Source of the DNA: Rhodobacter sp.
GTDB lineage: Bacteria; Pseudomonadota; Alphaproteobacteria; Rhodobacterales; Rhodobacteraceae
Reading direction: 5' to 3'
Assembly: GCA_013824045.1 (NCBI GenBank)
Contig: PNND01000217.1
Location: 1 to 19,670 of the forward strand
DNA: 19,670 nt
In this document: positions 1 to 8,078 of the stretch, piece after piece
Layout of the letters: the number at the start of each line of letters is the position of its first letter
Numbering within the stretch: position 1 is the first letter of the stretch
Made by a program: the position numbers and the translations under genes
Notes under the pieces: generated by a model
Told to the model about the DNA's origin: nothing
Seen by the model: only the letters and a program-made list of their open reading frames with translations
Database searches by the model: none

Positions 1-77
1 AACTGGTTCCAACAGATTGAGTGCAACACAACCGCTGAGTCGTGTCACGGACATTCGGTCCAGACTTATGGACAGGT

Positions 78-851
78 TTACCCAACCCGGCCAAAGGCTG
101 CCGATAGGTCGGCCGCTTCTCGCAACACCGCCATCGCGGCGGGGGTATAGCTTTCGCGGTCGCCATCATGCAGCGGGCCCTCATGCAGGGTGAAGGGTGC
201 CAGCAACCGGAACGGCGCGCGGCCACCCTTGCGGGCGCGCAGGATAACGCGCGTCGCATCGCGGCCCCGTCGCGGCTCCAGCGGCAACACCATGCCTGCG
301 CCCAGCTTGGGCGCCAGCGCGGCCAGTGCCTCGGGCAGGCAGGGGGTGGCAAAGATCATGGTGAGCCAGCCGCCTGGCCGCAGCCGCGAACCCGCGGCGG
401 CGACCCAGGCGGCAATCGGCGTGTCCACCCGCAGCGCCCGGTCGCGGTCGGGGGTGGGCGAGGGCGTGCCGCCCGGTGCGTAATAGGGTGGGTTGGCGAT
501 CACATGGTCGAAATCCCGGCGCAGCGCGCGGGGCATGTCGGTCAGATCCCCCGTCACCACCTCCATCGTCAAGCCGTTGCGGTCCGCATTGCGCCGCGCC
601 AGATCGGCATAGGCGGGCTGCACCTCCAGCCCCGCCAGCACCACGCCCGGCACGCGCGCGCCCAGACACAGCGCCGCCGCCCCCACTCCGCAGCCCAGAT
701 CCAGCACGCTTTCGCCCGCAACCGCCGGGCAGGCGGCGGCCAGCAGCACCGGATCGGTGGCCGCCCGATAGCCCCTTGCAGGTTGCAACAGTCGCAACCT
801 GCCCATCAGAAACTTGTCATCCGTCAGGTCGGCATCGGCAAAGGCCGTCAT
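78..851 (-). CDS. TrmN6-like SAM-dependent methyltransferase
   Basis: A 257-residue class I SAM-dependent methyltransferase. A SAM-binding motif I (DLGCGVG, about residues 51-57) is followed by an acidic residue after strand 2 (GLEVQP) and then the NPPY motif (about residues 120-123). NPPY is typical of N6-adenine and other amino-group methyltransferases. Together with the N-terminal stretch (DDKFLMGRLRLLQPARGYRAATDPVLL, seen here in part as GYRAATDPVLLA), this matches the family of TrmN6/YfiC, which methylates A37 of tRNA-Val in E. coli. That substrate is inferred from family membership only. I chose the ATG at 851 because it follows a GGGGCTGGA ribosome-binding-like stretch and begins just after the DUF2007 stop; the frame stays open further upstream, to about 926, but that would overlap DUF2007. 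It is probably co-transcribed with DUF2007, 10 bases upstream. Other RNA or protein N-methylation substrates are possible. Confidence 0.85.
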   Translation of the reverse strand: MTAFADADLTDDKFLMGRLRLLQPARGYRAATDPVLLAAACPAVAGESVLDLGCGVGAAALCLGARVPGVVLAGLEVQPAYADLARRNADRNGLTMEVVTGDLTDMPRALRRDFDHVIANPPYYAPGGTPSPTPDRDRALRVDTPIAAWVAAAGSRLRPGGWLTMIFATPCLPEALAALAPKLGAGMVLPLEPRRGRDATRVILRARKGGRAPFRLLAPFTLHEGPLHDGDRESYTPAAMAVLREAADLSAAFGRVG

Positions 852-861
852 TCCAGCCCCA

Positions 862-1080
862 TCAATCCAATCCAGTCGGGATGCCATTGTCACGTAGCAC
901 GCTGCGGGCCATGAACAGATCGGCATCCCGCACCATCAACCGGCGCGGCAATATGCCAAGGCTGCCGTCCAGGATGCTCATGTGGACGTCCAGATCAAAC
1001 ACCTCTATACCCTCACCGTCGAGCAGGGCGGTGGCAAAGGCGATGATCGTCGGGTCGGTGCTGCGCAAAAGCTCTCTCAT
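862..1080 (-). CDS. DUF2007 family small protein
   Basis: A 72-residue protein starting MRELLRSTDPTIIAFATALL and ending near DNGIPTGLD. The pattern (relocation through a signal-transduction-like alpha/beta fold: 'ElLrstDpt...A.aLLdgeGIev...D...silegslgilprRlmV.d.d...Ar.iL') is that of the DUF2007 / putative signal-transducing PII-like family. Its function is unknown. The start is the ATG complementary to 1078-1080; a longer reading frame upstream would overlap the divergent polyprenyl synthase gene and lacks homology. It lies 55 bases from that divergent gene and 10 bases before the methyltransferase, an arrangement I associate with Rhodobacterales chromosomes. No membrane segment or signal peptide is seen. 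Confidence 0.8.
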   Translation of the reverse strand: MRELLRSTDPTIIAFATALLDGEGIEVFDLDVHMSILDGSLGILPRRLMVRDADLFMARSVLRDNGIPTGLD

Positions 1081-1135
1081 GTCATGAGTAAAGGGGCATA
1101 GCCCCGATTTGTCGAGAGGCGGGGGGACCGGGAGC

Positions 1136-2137
1136 ATGGGTTTGGACGAGGCAGCGCAGAAACCGCATGACCGGCTTGCCGCATGGCTTGCCGATGACAT
1201 GGCGGCCGTGAACGCCCTGATCCGCACCCGCATGGCCAGCGAACACGCCCCCCGCATCCCCGAGGTGACGGCCCATCTGGTCGAGGCCGGGGGAAAACGC
1301 CTGCGCCCGATGCTGACCTTGGCCGCCGCGCGGATGTGCGGCTATCAGGGCGCGCATCATGTGAAACTGGCCGCCACGGTCGAATTCATCCACACCGCCA
1401 CGCTGCTGCATGATGACGTGGTCGATGAAAGCGAACGCCGCCGGGGCCGCCCCACCGCCAACCTGCTGTGGGACAACAAATCCTCGGTCCTTGTGGGCGA
1501 TTACCTGTTCGCGCGGTCCTTCCAGCTGATGGTGGAAACGGAATCGCTGCGGGTGATGGATATCCTTGCCAATGCCTCTGCCGTGATCGCCGAGGGCGAG
1601 GTGCTGCAACTCACCGCCGCGCAGGATCTGGCCACAACGGAAGCCATCTATCTGCAGGTCGTGCGGGGCAAGACAGCCGCGCTTTTTGCCGCCGCGATGG
1701 AAGTGGGCGGCGTCGTCGCCGCCGCGCCCGAGCCGCAGGTGCAGGCCCTGCGCGCTTATGGCGATGCCTTGGGGATCGCCTTCCAGATTGTCGATGATCT
1801 GTTGGATTACGGCGGCACGGATACGGCCATCGGCAAGAACACGGGCGATGATTTCCGTGAACGAAAGCTGACCCTGCCGCTGATCAAGGCTGTGGCAAAG
1901 GCCGATGCCGAAGAACGCGCCTTCTGGACGCGCGTGATCGAAAAGGGCGATCAGCGCGACGGCGACCTTTCCCACGCCATGGCCCTGATGGCCCGCCATG
2001 GTGCCATGGCCGCCGCACGGGATCAGGCGCTGATGTGGGCCGAAACCGCTCGCCGGTCGCTGGATATCCTGCCCGCCCATCCGCTGCGCGACATGCTGTC
2101 CGACCTTGCCGATTACGTCGTCGCGCGGATCAACTGA
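1136..2137 (+). CDS. ispB: Polyprenyl (octa/deca-prenyl) diphosphate synthase
   Basis: A 333-residue trans-long-chain prenyltransferase. It adds isopentenyl diphosphate units to an allylic primer to make the side chain of ubiquinone. The family motifs are all present: GGKRLRP (52-58), the first aspartate-rich motif DDVVD (93-97) with the downstream RRRGRPT, GKT (about 178-180), and the second aspartate-rich motif DDLLD (220-224), followed by GKNTGDDFRERKLTLP. Length matches the family. The ATG at 1136 follows a G-rich GGGGGACCGGGAG stretch; a TTG at 1109 is possible but adds no conserved residues. Alphaproteobacteria mostly make ubiquinone-10, so decaprenyl product (DdsA) is the likely activity, but chain length cannot be read from the sequence with certainty. 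The symbol ispB follows the E. coli octaprenyl enzyme. Confidence 0.93.
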   Translation: MGLDEAAQKPHDRLAAWLADDMAAVNALIRTRMASEHAPRIPEVTAHLVEAGGKRLRPMLTLAAARMCGYQGAHHVKLAATVEFIHTATLLHDDVVDESERRRGRPTANLLWDNKSSVLVGDYLFARSFQLMVETESLRVMDILANASAVIAEGEVLQLTAAQDLATTEAIYLQVVRGKTAALFAAAMEVGGVVAAAPEPQVQALRAYGDALGIAFQIVDDLLDYGGTDTAIGKNTGDDFRERKLTLPLIKAVAKADAEERAFWTRVIEKGDQRDGDLSHAMALMARHGAMAAARDQALMWAETARRSLDILPAHPLRDMLSDLADYVVARIN

Positions 2138-2140
2138 CGC

Positions 2141-2170
2141 CCGGATAACGCCGGATAACCGCAGATAACC
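2141..2170. repeat. Three tandem 10-bp repeats (GATAAC core)
   Basis: Three adjacent decamers, CCGGATAACG, CCGGATAACC and GCAGATAACC, share the core GATAAC at exact 10-base spacing. They begin four bases after the polyprenyl synthase stop and end 72 bases before the first OB-fold gene. Spacing close to one helical turn suggests a protein-binding array, for instance for a response regulator that reads direct repeats, but no regulator is identified. It could also be a short slippage repeat. Confidence 0.55.
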
Positions 2171-2242
2171 ATCCTGTCAGCCAGCTTGCGCGGGCGTGAC
2201 CCCCTTCCAATCTCTGTGCGGCATACAGAAAAGGAGGGTTCG

Positions 2243-2572
2243 ATGCGTCACATTCTCTGGGCTTCCTGCCTTGCCGTCATGGCCGGGCCGGCCTTGGCCG
2301 ACACCACCCTGATCGCGGATCTGCGCTATGGCAGCACCGCCACGATCAGCGGTACCGTCGAGCGGATCACGGATGAGGATGAGTTCCGCATCACCGATGC
2401 CAGCGGCTCTGTGACCGTCTATATCGGCCCCGGGGTCGTGCCCTTCGACATTGGCGAACAGATCACGGTGAACGGGATCGTGGATCGCGAATTCGGCCGG
2501 ATGGAAATCTACGCCCGCGAAGCGGTGCGGGCCGATGGCAGCAAACTGAGCTTTACGCATCAATATGAATGA
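2243..2572 (+). CDS. Periplasmic OB-fold (YgiW/BOF-like) protein, copy 1
   Basis: A 109-residue secreted protein. Residues 1-19 form a signal peptide (MRHILWASCLAVMAGPALA, cleavage before DTT). The mature part follows the bacterial OB-fold (BOF, NirD/YgiW/YdeI stress-tolerance) pattern: a short helix, a strand giving 'SGTVERI', 'EFRITDASG', then GSVTVYIGP, 'GEQITVNGIVD' and a final basic strand ending YAREAVRADG. In E. coli such proteins affect peroxide, acid and peptide tolerance; any ligand here is unknown. The start is decided by AAGGAGGG at 2231-2238 just before the ATG at 2243. The next gene is a paralogue of this one, separated by a GC-rich hairpin. The two likely arose by duplication. 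Confidence 0.82.
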   Translation: MRHILWASCLAVMAGPALADTTLIADLRYGSTATISGTVERITDEDEFRITDASGSVTVYIGPGVVPFDIGEQITVNGIVDREFGRMEIYAREAVRADGSKLSFTHQYE

Positions 2573-2578
2573 CCAAAG

Positions 2579-2612
2579 GCCGCCGCGCCCCTTGCGGCGG
2601 CGGGGCGGCTTT
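2579..2612 (+). terminator. GC-rich hairpin between the OB-fold paralogues
   Basis: Arms GCCGCCGC (2579-2586) and GCGGCGGC (2594-2601) form a perfect 8-bp stem with a 7-base loop, seven bases after the stop codon at 2570-2572. A GGGCGGCTTT tail follows with only three T residues, so it is either a weak intrinsic terminator or an mRNA-stabilising hairpin that sets the ratio of the two paralogues. Confidence 0.5.
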
Positions 2613-2653
2613 CCCACCTCTTCCTGCAACAAGACCGCAACAGGGAGATGACG

Positions 2654-2980
2654 ATGATCCGTTCTGCCGCCATGGCCGCCGTTCTTCTGTCGGCCTCTGC
2701 CGCCTTTGCCGCCCCCGTTCCCATCACCAAGGCCCCGCGTGGCCAGCCCGTCACGCTGACAGGAAAGGTCATGCGCATCACCGATGCGGATGCCTTTCGC
2801 ATGAAGGATGAAACCGGCGCGGTCACCGTCTATGTCGGCCCCAACGCTCTGCCGATTCATGTTGGGGAAGAGGTGACGGTCCTCGGCGCTCTCGAGGAAG
2901 GCTTTCCCCCCGAATTCGTGGCCCGCGCCCTGCGCCGGTCAGACGGGACAGAGGTCCGCTTCCGTCACGATTGGGGCTGA
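2654..2980 (+). CDS. Periplasmic OB-fold (YgiW/BOF-like) protein, copy 2
   Basis: A 108-residue paralogue of the preceding gene. It has a signal peptide ([19 protein letters not shown], cleavage near residue 19) and the same core order: '[19 protein letters not shown]', then GAVTVYVGP, '[10 protein letters not shown]', and a terminal strand ending in [14 protein letters not shown] prefer the ATG at 2654 to the in-frame ATG at 2648 because the GGGAG at 2643-2647 touches the first ATG but sits at a workable distance from the second. The 3' end overlaps the end of ispE on the opposite strand by 16 bases. Identity between the two paralogues is concentrated around the central strands; termini differ, which suggests an old duplication. 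Function is unknown beyond the fold family. Confidence 0.8.
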   Translation: MIRSAAMAAVLLSASAAFAAPVPITKAPRGQPVTLTGKVMRITDADAFRMKDETGAVTVYVGPNALPIHVGEEVTVLGALEEGFPPEFVARALRRSDGTEVRFRHDWG

Positions 2981-3807
2981 TACAACGCGGCATCGGCCAC
3001 CCACCAGCCCGGTTCTGCCACCCGCAGTGCCCGCGCTGCGGCACTGGCCGATAGTGGATCGGCAAACAGCCCGAAACACGTCGCCCCAGACCCCGACATC
3101 CGCGCGAACAGGCAGCCCGTCTGAGCCGTCAGCGCCTGCCGGACCCGCCCGATTACCGGCTGTAACGCCACCGCCGGGGCTTCCAGATCATTGCGCTGCA
3201 TGGCGGCAAAGGCCGCAAGCTCCGCCGCCGATTTCAATCGCGGCAGATCGCGCGGCATCGGCGCATTATCCGCGCGCGGCAGGCTGCGAAAGATATCCGG
3301 TGTTGAGACCGCCACGCCGGGATTGACCAGCACCAGCCAGACCTGCGGCAAGGGCGGCACCGCTGCCAGCCCCTCGCCAATCCCCGTCATTCTTGTGCTG
3401 CGGCTTTGCAGGCAGACCGGCACATCCGCGCCCAGCGCCAGCACCTCCGCCGCCCCCGGCAAGGGCCGCCCTGCCATCCGCGCCAAAAGGCGCAGCGTGG
3501 CGGCGGCATCCGCCGACCCGCCGCCGATGCCCGATGACACCGGCAGGTGCTTTTCCAGCACGATCTGCGCCGACACCCCCATCGCGCGGGCCGCGCGCAG
3601 CACCAGATTGTCGCCCTCGCCCGACAGCCCCGCCGCCATTGGCCCGGTCACCGCAAGCGATGGGGGATCGGCCAGCGTTCCGCTGACCCGATCCCCCACT
3701 CCCGCAAAGACCACCAGCGAATCCAGCAGATGATACCCATCCGCCCGCCGCCCTGTCACATGCAGCGTCAGGTTGATCTTGGCCGGGGCGAACTCAGTTG
3801 CCGCCAT
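2965..3807 (-). CDS. ispE: 4-diphosphocytidyl-2-C-methyl-D-erythritol kinase
   Basis: A 280-residue GHMP-family kinase. It phosphorylates the 2-hydroxyl of CDP-methylerythritol in the MEP pathway to isopentenyl diphosphate. It has the substrate-binding N terminus [21 protein letters not shown] (residues 6-26, with Lys10), the ATP-binding glycine-rich loop [14 protein letters not shown] (89-102), the LGADVP segment with the likely catalytic Asp128, and the C-terminal GHMP motif [13 protein letters not shown] (236-248). Length is normal for IspE. The start ATG at 3807 lies inside the end of the upstream TPR gene (14-base overlap), so the two are probably translated from one mRNA. Its product supplies precursors used by the polyprenyl synthase encoded nearby. 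The stop at 2965 overlaps the convergent OB-fold gene. Confidence 0.96.
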   Translation of the reverse strand: MAATEFAPAKINLTLHVTGRRADGYHLLDSLVVFAGVGDRVSGTLADPPSLAVTGPMAAGLSGEGDNLVLRAARAMGVSAQIVLEKHLPVSSGIGGGSADAAATLRLLARMAGRPLPGAAEVLALGADVPVCLQSRSTRMTGIGEGLAAVPPLPQVWLVLVNPGVAVSTPDIFRSLPRADNAPMPRDLPRLKSAAELAAFAAMQRNDLEAPAVALQPVIGRVRQALTAQTGCLFARMSGSGATCFGLFADPLSASAAARALRVAEPGWWVADAALYQPQS

Positions 3808-5503
3808 TCGCCACTTCGGTCAGGGGTTTTGCGCCTTCTTCGGCCAGAACGGCATCCAGCCCCACCTCCAGCTTGCGCCGGATGCGGATGGCCTCATCCT
3901 CTTCGGGTTCGAAAGACAGCGCGCGGTGCCACTGGAACCGCGCCTCCAGCTTGCGCCCCACCGCCCAATAGACATCGCCCAGATGATCCGTCACCACCGG
4001 ATCGACGGGTTCCAGCAGCGCCGCGCGTTCCATCGGCTCGACCGCCTCTTCATAGCGGCCCAGCCGGAACAGCGCCCACGCAAGCGAGTCGATGATATAC
4101 CCCGCCTCCGGCTGCGCTGCGACGGCGCGCTCGATCATGCCCAGCGCCTCATCCAGATTCTCGCCCCGGTCGACAAAGCTGTAGCCAAGATAGTTCAACA
4201 CCTGCGGCTGATCGGGGTTCAATTCCAGCGCGCGGCGAAAATCGGCCTCGGCCTCGGGCCAGTTGCCCGCGCGTTCGTTGCTGATGCCGCGCGAATAAAA
4301 CAGCGTCCAATGCCGCTGCTCCGGTTCGGGGACTAGGTCGATGGCCTGCGTATAGACCGGGATCGCATCGGTGAACCGTTCCTGCCGCCGCAGCGCATCG
4401 GCCAGCGCCGCCTGCACCTCGATGAACTGGCCATGGCTGCGGGTCAGGGCCTGCAACACCTCCAGCGCGGTATCGGTCTTGCCCTCGGCGATCAGCGTGG
4501 TCGCGCGGCCGATCTCGGCCACATGAAAGGTGGGATCGTCCGGCGCGATCTTGGCATAGGTCTCGCCCGCCAGCGCATACTGATCGAGGCTTTCCAAAAG
4601 CCCGGCCGCAAGCAGCGTCGCCTCGGAATGGTCGGGGCGAAGATAGGCCGCCGCGCGCGCATAGATCAGCGTATAGCCGTCCTCGGCCTCGCCGCGCAGG
4701 GCGGTGGACAGGGTGAAGAACACCTCGGCGATGCCATCCACCGGATTGGTCACCACGTCATAGGGCACCGGCTCCCCCGCCTCCAGCCGCGCGCGCAAGG
4801 CGTCAATCTGCGGGTCCGCCCCTGTGCCGAAGGCCTGCTCCAGCAGGGCCAGCGCATCGGGGTTGCGTTCCAACTGGCTCAGGATCTGGGCATGCGCAAT
4901 CGCCCCGCGCCGCATCAGCGCAATCGTGCCCGCCTCGCGCCCCGACAGGATATTGTCCGCGCTTTCGAAATCCCCGACCGAGGCCAGCGCCAGGGCCTTG
5001 TGATAAAGCCCGAACGCCTCCAACCCCGGTGATGCCGCCAGCTTGTCGAACCCAGCCACGGCATCCGACATCCGCCCGTCACCCAGCGCGGCCCATGCCA
5101 TCACCAGATCATCCAGCAGTCGCCCGATGGATCGCCCCGCCAGCGTATCGGCGATCAGCGGCGCGAAATCCCCGCGCTTGGCCTGATCCGTCAACAGCGC
5201 GATATAGGCCGTCTGGCTGCGCCCGCCCTGCTGCACCAGTTGGCGCGAAAGCTCTGCCGCCCGTTCGAAATCGCCAAGGCTCAGATGCGCGATCACGGCC
5301 CCTTCCAGCGTGGCCGGATCATTCACGCCGATCTGGATCAGCCGGTCATACCAGCGCGCCGCCTCGCGGAAATCATTCTCGGATGCGGCCACCTGCGCGG
5401 CCAGATAGGCCCCGGCGGCCCCTTCCGTGTCCTGCGCGGCAACCGGAAAGGCCAGCGCAAGGGCAAGGGCAAAGGCAACTAGGGGGCTATGGCGTGGCGG
5501 CAT
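3794..5503 (-). CDS. Secreted tetratricopeptide repeat protein
   Basis: A 569-residue protein with a signal peptide (residues 1-23, hydrophobic [16 protein letters not shown], cleavage before QDTEG), so it is probably periplasmic or tethered at the envelope. The rest is built of TPR helix pairs. The clearest are at the C terminus: '[23 protein letters not shown]', '[20 protein letters not shown]', '[21 protein letters not shown]' and '[21 protein letters not shown]', here quoted as separate repeats. N-terminal repeats are weaker ([31 protein letters not shown]). I see no catalytic domain, so a scaffold or assembly role is likely. The start is the ATG at 5503 with GGAG about ten bases upstream; a TTG two codons earlier is possible. 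It overlaps ispE by 14 bases and probably shares its transcript. Confidence 0.85.
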   Translation of the reverse strand: MPPRHSPLVAFALALALAFPVAAQDTEGAAGAYLAAQVAASENDFREAARWYDRLIQIGVNDPATLEGAVIAHLSLGDFERAAELSRQLVQQGGRSQTAYIALLTDQAKRGDFAPLIADTLAGRSIGRLLDDLVMAWAALGDGRMSDAVAGFDKLAASPGLEAFGLYHKALALASVGDFESADNILSGREAGTIALMRRGAIAHAQILSQLERNPDALALLEQAFGTGADPQIDALRARLEAGEPVPYDVVTNPVDGIAEVFFTLSTALRGEAEDGYTLIYARAAAYLRPDHSEATLLAAGLLESLDQYALAGETYAKIAPDDPTFHVAEIGRATTLIAEGKTDTALEVLQALTRSHGQFIEVQAALADALRRQERFTDAIPVYTQAIDLVPEPEQRHWTLFYSRGISNERAGNWPEAEADFRRALELNPDQPQVLNYLGYSFVDRGENLDEALGMIERAVAAQPEAGYIIDSLAWALFRLGRYEEAVEPMERAALLEPVDPVVTDHLGDVYWAVGRKLEARFQWHRALSFEPEEDEAIRIRRKLEVGLDAVLAEEGAKPLTEVANGGN

Positions 5504-5563
5504 CGGCAAGCTGCTCCATCAGGGGTAAGCGCAAGCTAGCCTTGGCCTGCCGCATAGGCAATC

Positions 5564-5592
5564 GGGCCGGGAGGGTTTCCCCATCCCGGCCC
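5564..5592 (-). terminator. Stem-loop after the ETF-QO gene
   Basis: GGGCCGGGA (5564-5572) and TCCCGGCCC (5584-5592) form a perfect 9-bp GC-rich stem with an 11-base loop. It begins about 42 bases beyond the ETF-QO stop and lies before the TPR gene start on the same strand. There is no T-run on the minus strand, so it may be a 3'-end stabilising hairpin or a Rho-assisted stop rather than a classical terminator. Confidence 0.5.
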
Positions 5593-5633
5593 GCCGTTTC
5601 CTGCCGATTCACACGCAAATGTCAGCGCGCGCA

Positions 5634-7283
5634 TCACATATTGGGATAGTTCGGCCCGCCGCCACCCTGCGGTGTGGTCCAGTTGATGTTCTGCGACGGG
5701 TCCTTGATATCGCAGGTTTTGCAATGCACGCAGTTCTGGAAGTTGATCACGAAGCGCGGGTCCTTGCCCGCCTCGGATACCACCTCATACACCCCCGCCG
5801 GGCAATAGCGCTGCGCGGGTTCGGCATATTTGGGCAGGTTCACCGTGATCGGGATGCCGGCATCCTTCAGCTTCAGATGCGCGGGCTGTGCCTCGTCATG
5901 GTTGGTAAAGCTGAAGGCCACATTGGTCAGCCGGTCGAAGGACAATTTGCCGTCGGGTTTGGGATACTCGATCGGCTTGAAGTTCTTCGCCAATCCCGTC
6001 GCCGCCGCATCCGATTTGCCATGTTTCAGCGTACCGAACACCGTCAACCCGATGGTATTGGCCCACATGTCCAGCCCGCCACCCATCAGCGATGCCACCA
6101 GCCCGTATTTCGACCACAGCGGTTTGACGTTGCGCACGCGTTTCAGATCTTTGCCAATGGGCCCGCTCCGCACGGCGGTCTCATAAGCCGCCAACTCATC
6201 GCCCGCGCGGCCTGCCTTGATCGCGTCAAAAGCCGCCTCTGCCGCCGCCTTGCCCGACAGCATGGCATTGTGGTTGCCCTTGATGCGCGGCACGTTCACC
6301 AGCCCCGCCGAACAGCCCAAAAGGGCCACGCCCGGTGCCACCATCTTGGGGATCGACTGCCAGCCGCCCTCGGAAATCGCCCGCGCCCCATAGGCCACGC
6401 GCTTGCCGCCCTTCAGCAGCTCGGCCACCATCGGGTGATGCTTGAACCGCTGGAATTCCATGTAGGGGTACAGATGCGGGTTCTCATAATTCAGGTGAAC
6501 CACGAACCCCACATAAACCTGATTGTTCTCAAGGTGATAGATGAACGACCCGCCGCCCGCATTGCTGCCCAGCGGCCAGCCCATCGTATGCGTCACGGTG
6601 CCAAGGCGGTGCTTGGCCGGATCGATTTCCCAGATCTCCTTCATGCCAAGGCCGAACTTCTGCGGGCAATGGCCTTTCGACAGGTCATACTTGGCGATGA
6701 CCTCTTTCGACAGCGATCCGCGCACGCCTTCCGACAGGAAGACATATTTGCCGTGCAGCTCCATCCCCGGTTCGTAATTCGGCCCCGGCGCGCCGGTTTC
6801 GGGGTCCAGCCCGAACTCCCCCGCCACCACGCCCTTCACCCGGTCGCCCTCATAGACCAGCGCCGATGCCGACATGCCCGGGAAAATCTCCACCCCCAGC
6901 CCCTCGGCCACCCCCGCCATCCAGCGGCAGACATTGGCCATGCTGACGATGTAATTGCCGTGGTTGTTCATCAAGGGCGGCATGGGGAAGTTCGGGATTC
7001 GCACCTGCCCGGCGGGGCCGAGGATGTAGAAGTTATCCTCCACCACCTCGGTCTTGATCGGCGCGCCCATCGTGCGCCACTCGGGCAGCAGCGCATCCAG
7101 CCCCGAAGGATCCAGCACCGCGCCAGACAGGATATGCGCCCCGACCTCGGACCCCTTTTCCAGCACCACCACCGACAGATCGGCATCAAGCTGCTTCAGC
7201 CGGATCGCCGCCGACAGGCCTGCAGGCCCCGCGCCCACGATCACAACGTCATATTCCATCGACTCACGGACGATGTCAGCCAT
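5634..7283 (-). CDS. Electron transfer flavoprotein-ubiquinone oxidoreductase
   Basis: A 549-residue membrane-associated flavo-iron-sulfur enzyme. It accepts electrons from reduced ETF and passes them to ubiquinone, so linking acyl-CoA and amino-acid dehydrogenases to the respiratory chain. The N terminus has the FAD dinucleotide fold (DVVIVGAGPAGLSAAIRLKQ, residues 12-31) and the second FAD/GAHILSGAVLDP segment. The C terminus carries the 4Fe-4S cluster ligands Cys494, Cys518, Cys521 and Cys524 (CPAGVYE ... CVHCKTCDIKDP) and ends GGGGPNYPNM. Length matches the family. The ATG at 7283 is preceded by AGGGAG at a good distance; a TTG-initiated extension upstream to 7325 is unlikely. The acyl-CoA dehydrogenase at 10288-11991 is a plausible upstream electron donor via ETF, which is not in this window. 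Confidence 0.96.
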   Translation of the reverse strand: MADIVRESMEYDVVIVGAGPAGLSAAIRLKQLDADLSVVVLEKGSEVGAHILSGAVLDPSGLDALLPEWRTMGAPIKTEVVEDNFYILGPAGQVRIPNFPMPPLMNNHGNYIVSMANVCRWMAGVAEGLGVEIFPGMSASALVYEGDRVKGVVAGEFGLDPETGAPGPNYEPGMELHGKYVFLSEGVRGSLSKEVIAKYDLSKGHCPQKFGLGMKEIWEIDPAKHRLGTVTHTMGWPLGSNAGGGSFIYHLENNQVYVGFVVHLNYENPHLYPYMEFQRFKHHPMVAELLKGGKRVAYGARAISEGGWQSIPKMVAPGVALLGCSAGLVNVPRIKGNHNAMLSGKAAAEAAFDAIKAGRAGDELAAYETAVRSGPIGKDLKRVRNVKPLWSKYGLVASLMGGGLDMWANTIGLTVFGTLKHGKSDAAATGLAKNFKPIEYPKPDGKLSFDRLTNVAFSFTNHDEAQPAHLKLKDAGIPITVNLPKYAEPAQRYCPAGVYEVVSEAGKDPRFVINFQNCVHCKTCDIKDPSQNINWTTPQGGGGPNYPNM

Positions 7284-7387
7284 GCTGCCTGCTCCCTCAC
7301 CGCATTTTCCACAGACCCCGCGCAAGATTGTTGCGGGGCGCGCGGCCCATCCCCTAGCCCATGCAAAGCGCGGGGGTCAATCGTAAC

Positions 7388-7417
7388 GCGGCATCACAAT
7401 GTCGCATTGCGGCATCA
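7388..7417. promoter_or_regulatory. Paired GCGGCATCA repeats with an internal inverted repeat
   Basis: The gap between the divergent ETF-QO and greA starts (7284-7578, about 295 bases) holds no gene. It has the 9-mer GCGGCATCA twice, at 7388-7396 and 7409-7417, exactly 21 bases apart. Between them is CAATG TCG CATTG (7397-7409), a 5-bp inverted repeat. Two helical turns of spacing suggests a binding site for a regulator of one of the flanking genes. No clear -35/-10 pair was found nearby, so the assignment is tentative. Confidence 0.3.
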
Positions 7418-7540
7418 TGGCGGGGTTTGCGGCCATATCCCCCACTTTTCGCGCTTTCGCGGGCAGGCCCTTGCATTTGCCCCCTCGGTCGGTTCAGTTG
7501 GAACAAGAGATCGCAGGACGTGTCGCGCCACAGTTCCCGT

Positions 7541-7564
7541 AAGGGGGCCGTGGCCTTCCTTTTG
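7541..7564 (+). other. Hairpin with T-run in the greA leader
   Basis: AAGGGGGCCG TGGCCTTCCT (7541-7560) can fold through AAGG/CCTT and GGCC/GGCC pairing and is followed by TTTG, ending about 15 bases before the greA ATG. This resembles a weak intrinsic terminator or attenuator. In E. coli the greA leader is known to contain a terminator that yields small RNAs (GraL), so an attenuating role here is conceivable but unproven. The inner loop would be very tight, which weakens the case. Confidence 0.3.
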
Positions 7565-7578
7565 TTATGTAGGGACCG

Positions 7579-8049
7579 ATGGAAAAGATTCCGATGACGC
7601 GCGCAGGTTTCACCGCGCTGGACGAAGAGTTGAAGGTGCTGAAATCCATCGAGCGCCCCGCCGTGATCCGCGCGATTGCCGAGGCCCGCGAACATGGCGA
7701 CCTGTCGGAAAACGCCGAGTATCACGCCGCCCGCGAAAAGCAGTCTTTCATCGAAGGCCGCATCAAGGAGCTTGAGGCGATGCTGTCGCTGGCCGAGGTG
7801 ATCGATCCGTCCAAGCTCTCCGGCTCGGTCAAGTTCGGCGCGACAATCACCGTCGTCGATGAAGACACGGAGGAAGAGCGCACCTATCAGATCGTGGGCG
7901 AGGCCGAGGCCGATATCGAACGCGGCCTGCTCAACATTCGCTCGCCCCTTGCCCGCGCCATGATCGGCAAAGACGAAGGCGACAGCGTCGAGGTGAAAAC
8001 CCCCGGCGGCCAGAAAAGCTATGAGATCCTCAGCATCCGCTACGTCTGA
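7579..8049 (+). CDS. greA: Transcription elongation factor GreA
   Basis: A 156-residue GreA. It enters the secondary channel of RNA polymerase and stimulates cleavage of backtracked RNA. The N-terminal coiled coil (about residues 1-75) carries the acidic tip [15 protein letters not shown] with Asp41 and Glu44, the residues that hold the catalytic magnesium in the family. The C-terminal FKBP-like domain is shown by [16 protein letters not shown], '[10 protein letters not shown]' and the terminal [21 protein letters not shown] followed by YEILSIRYV. Length and sequence are fully typical. The ATG at 7579 has AGGG five bases upstream. The next gene, of unknown function, starts 29 bases after the stop and is probably co-transcribed. 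Confidence 0.97.
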   Translation: MEKIPMTRAGFTALDEELKVLKSIERPAVIRAIAEAREHGDLSENAEYHAAREKQSFIEGRIKELEAMLSLAEVIDPSKLSGSVKFGATITVVDEDTEEERTYQIVGEAEADIERGLLNIRSPLARAMIGKDEGDSVEVKTPGGQKSYEILSIRYV

Positions 8050-8078
8050 ACACCACGGACAGGCAAATCGGGGACAGA

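Noticed and set aside
1..77. Possible start of another minus-strand gene at 54 (reading MSVTRLSGCVALNLLEPV toward the left edge), and open plus-strand frames
   Set aside because: Only 18 codons are visible, there is no ribosome-binding site, GC is lower than in the neighbouring genes, and I recognise no homology. It cannot be supported from this window.
1093..1105. GGGGC ATA GCCCC hairpin between DUF2007 and the polyprenyl synthase
   Set aside because: A five-base stem with a three-base loop is common by chance in GC-rich DNA and has no T-run.
5619..7775. Long open frame on the plus strand opposite ETF-QO
   Set aside because: It is the antisense shadow of a clearly conserved ETF-QO gene. 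Its composition is rich in His, Arg and Gln, as expected for reverse-strand frames in GC-rich coding DNA, and it has no domain.
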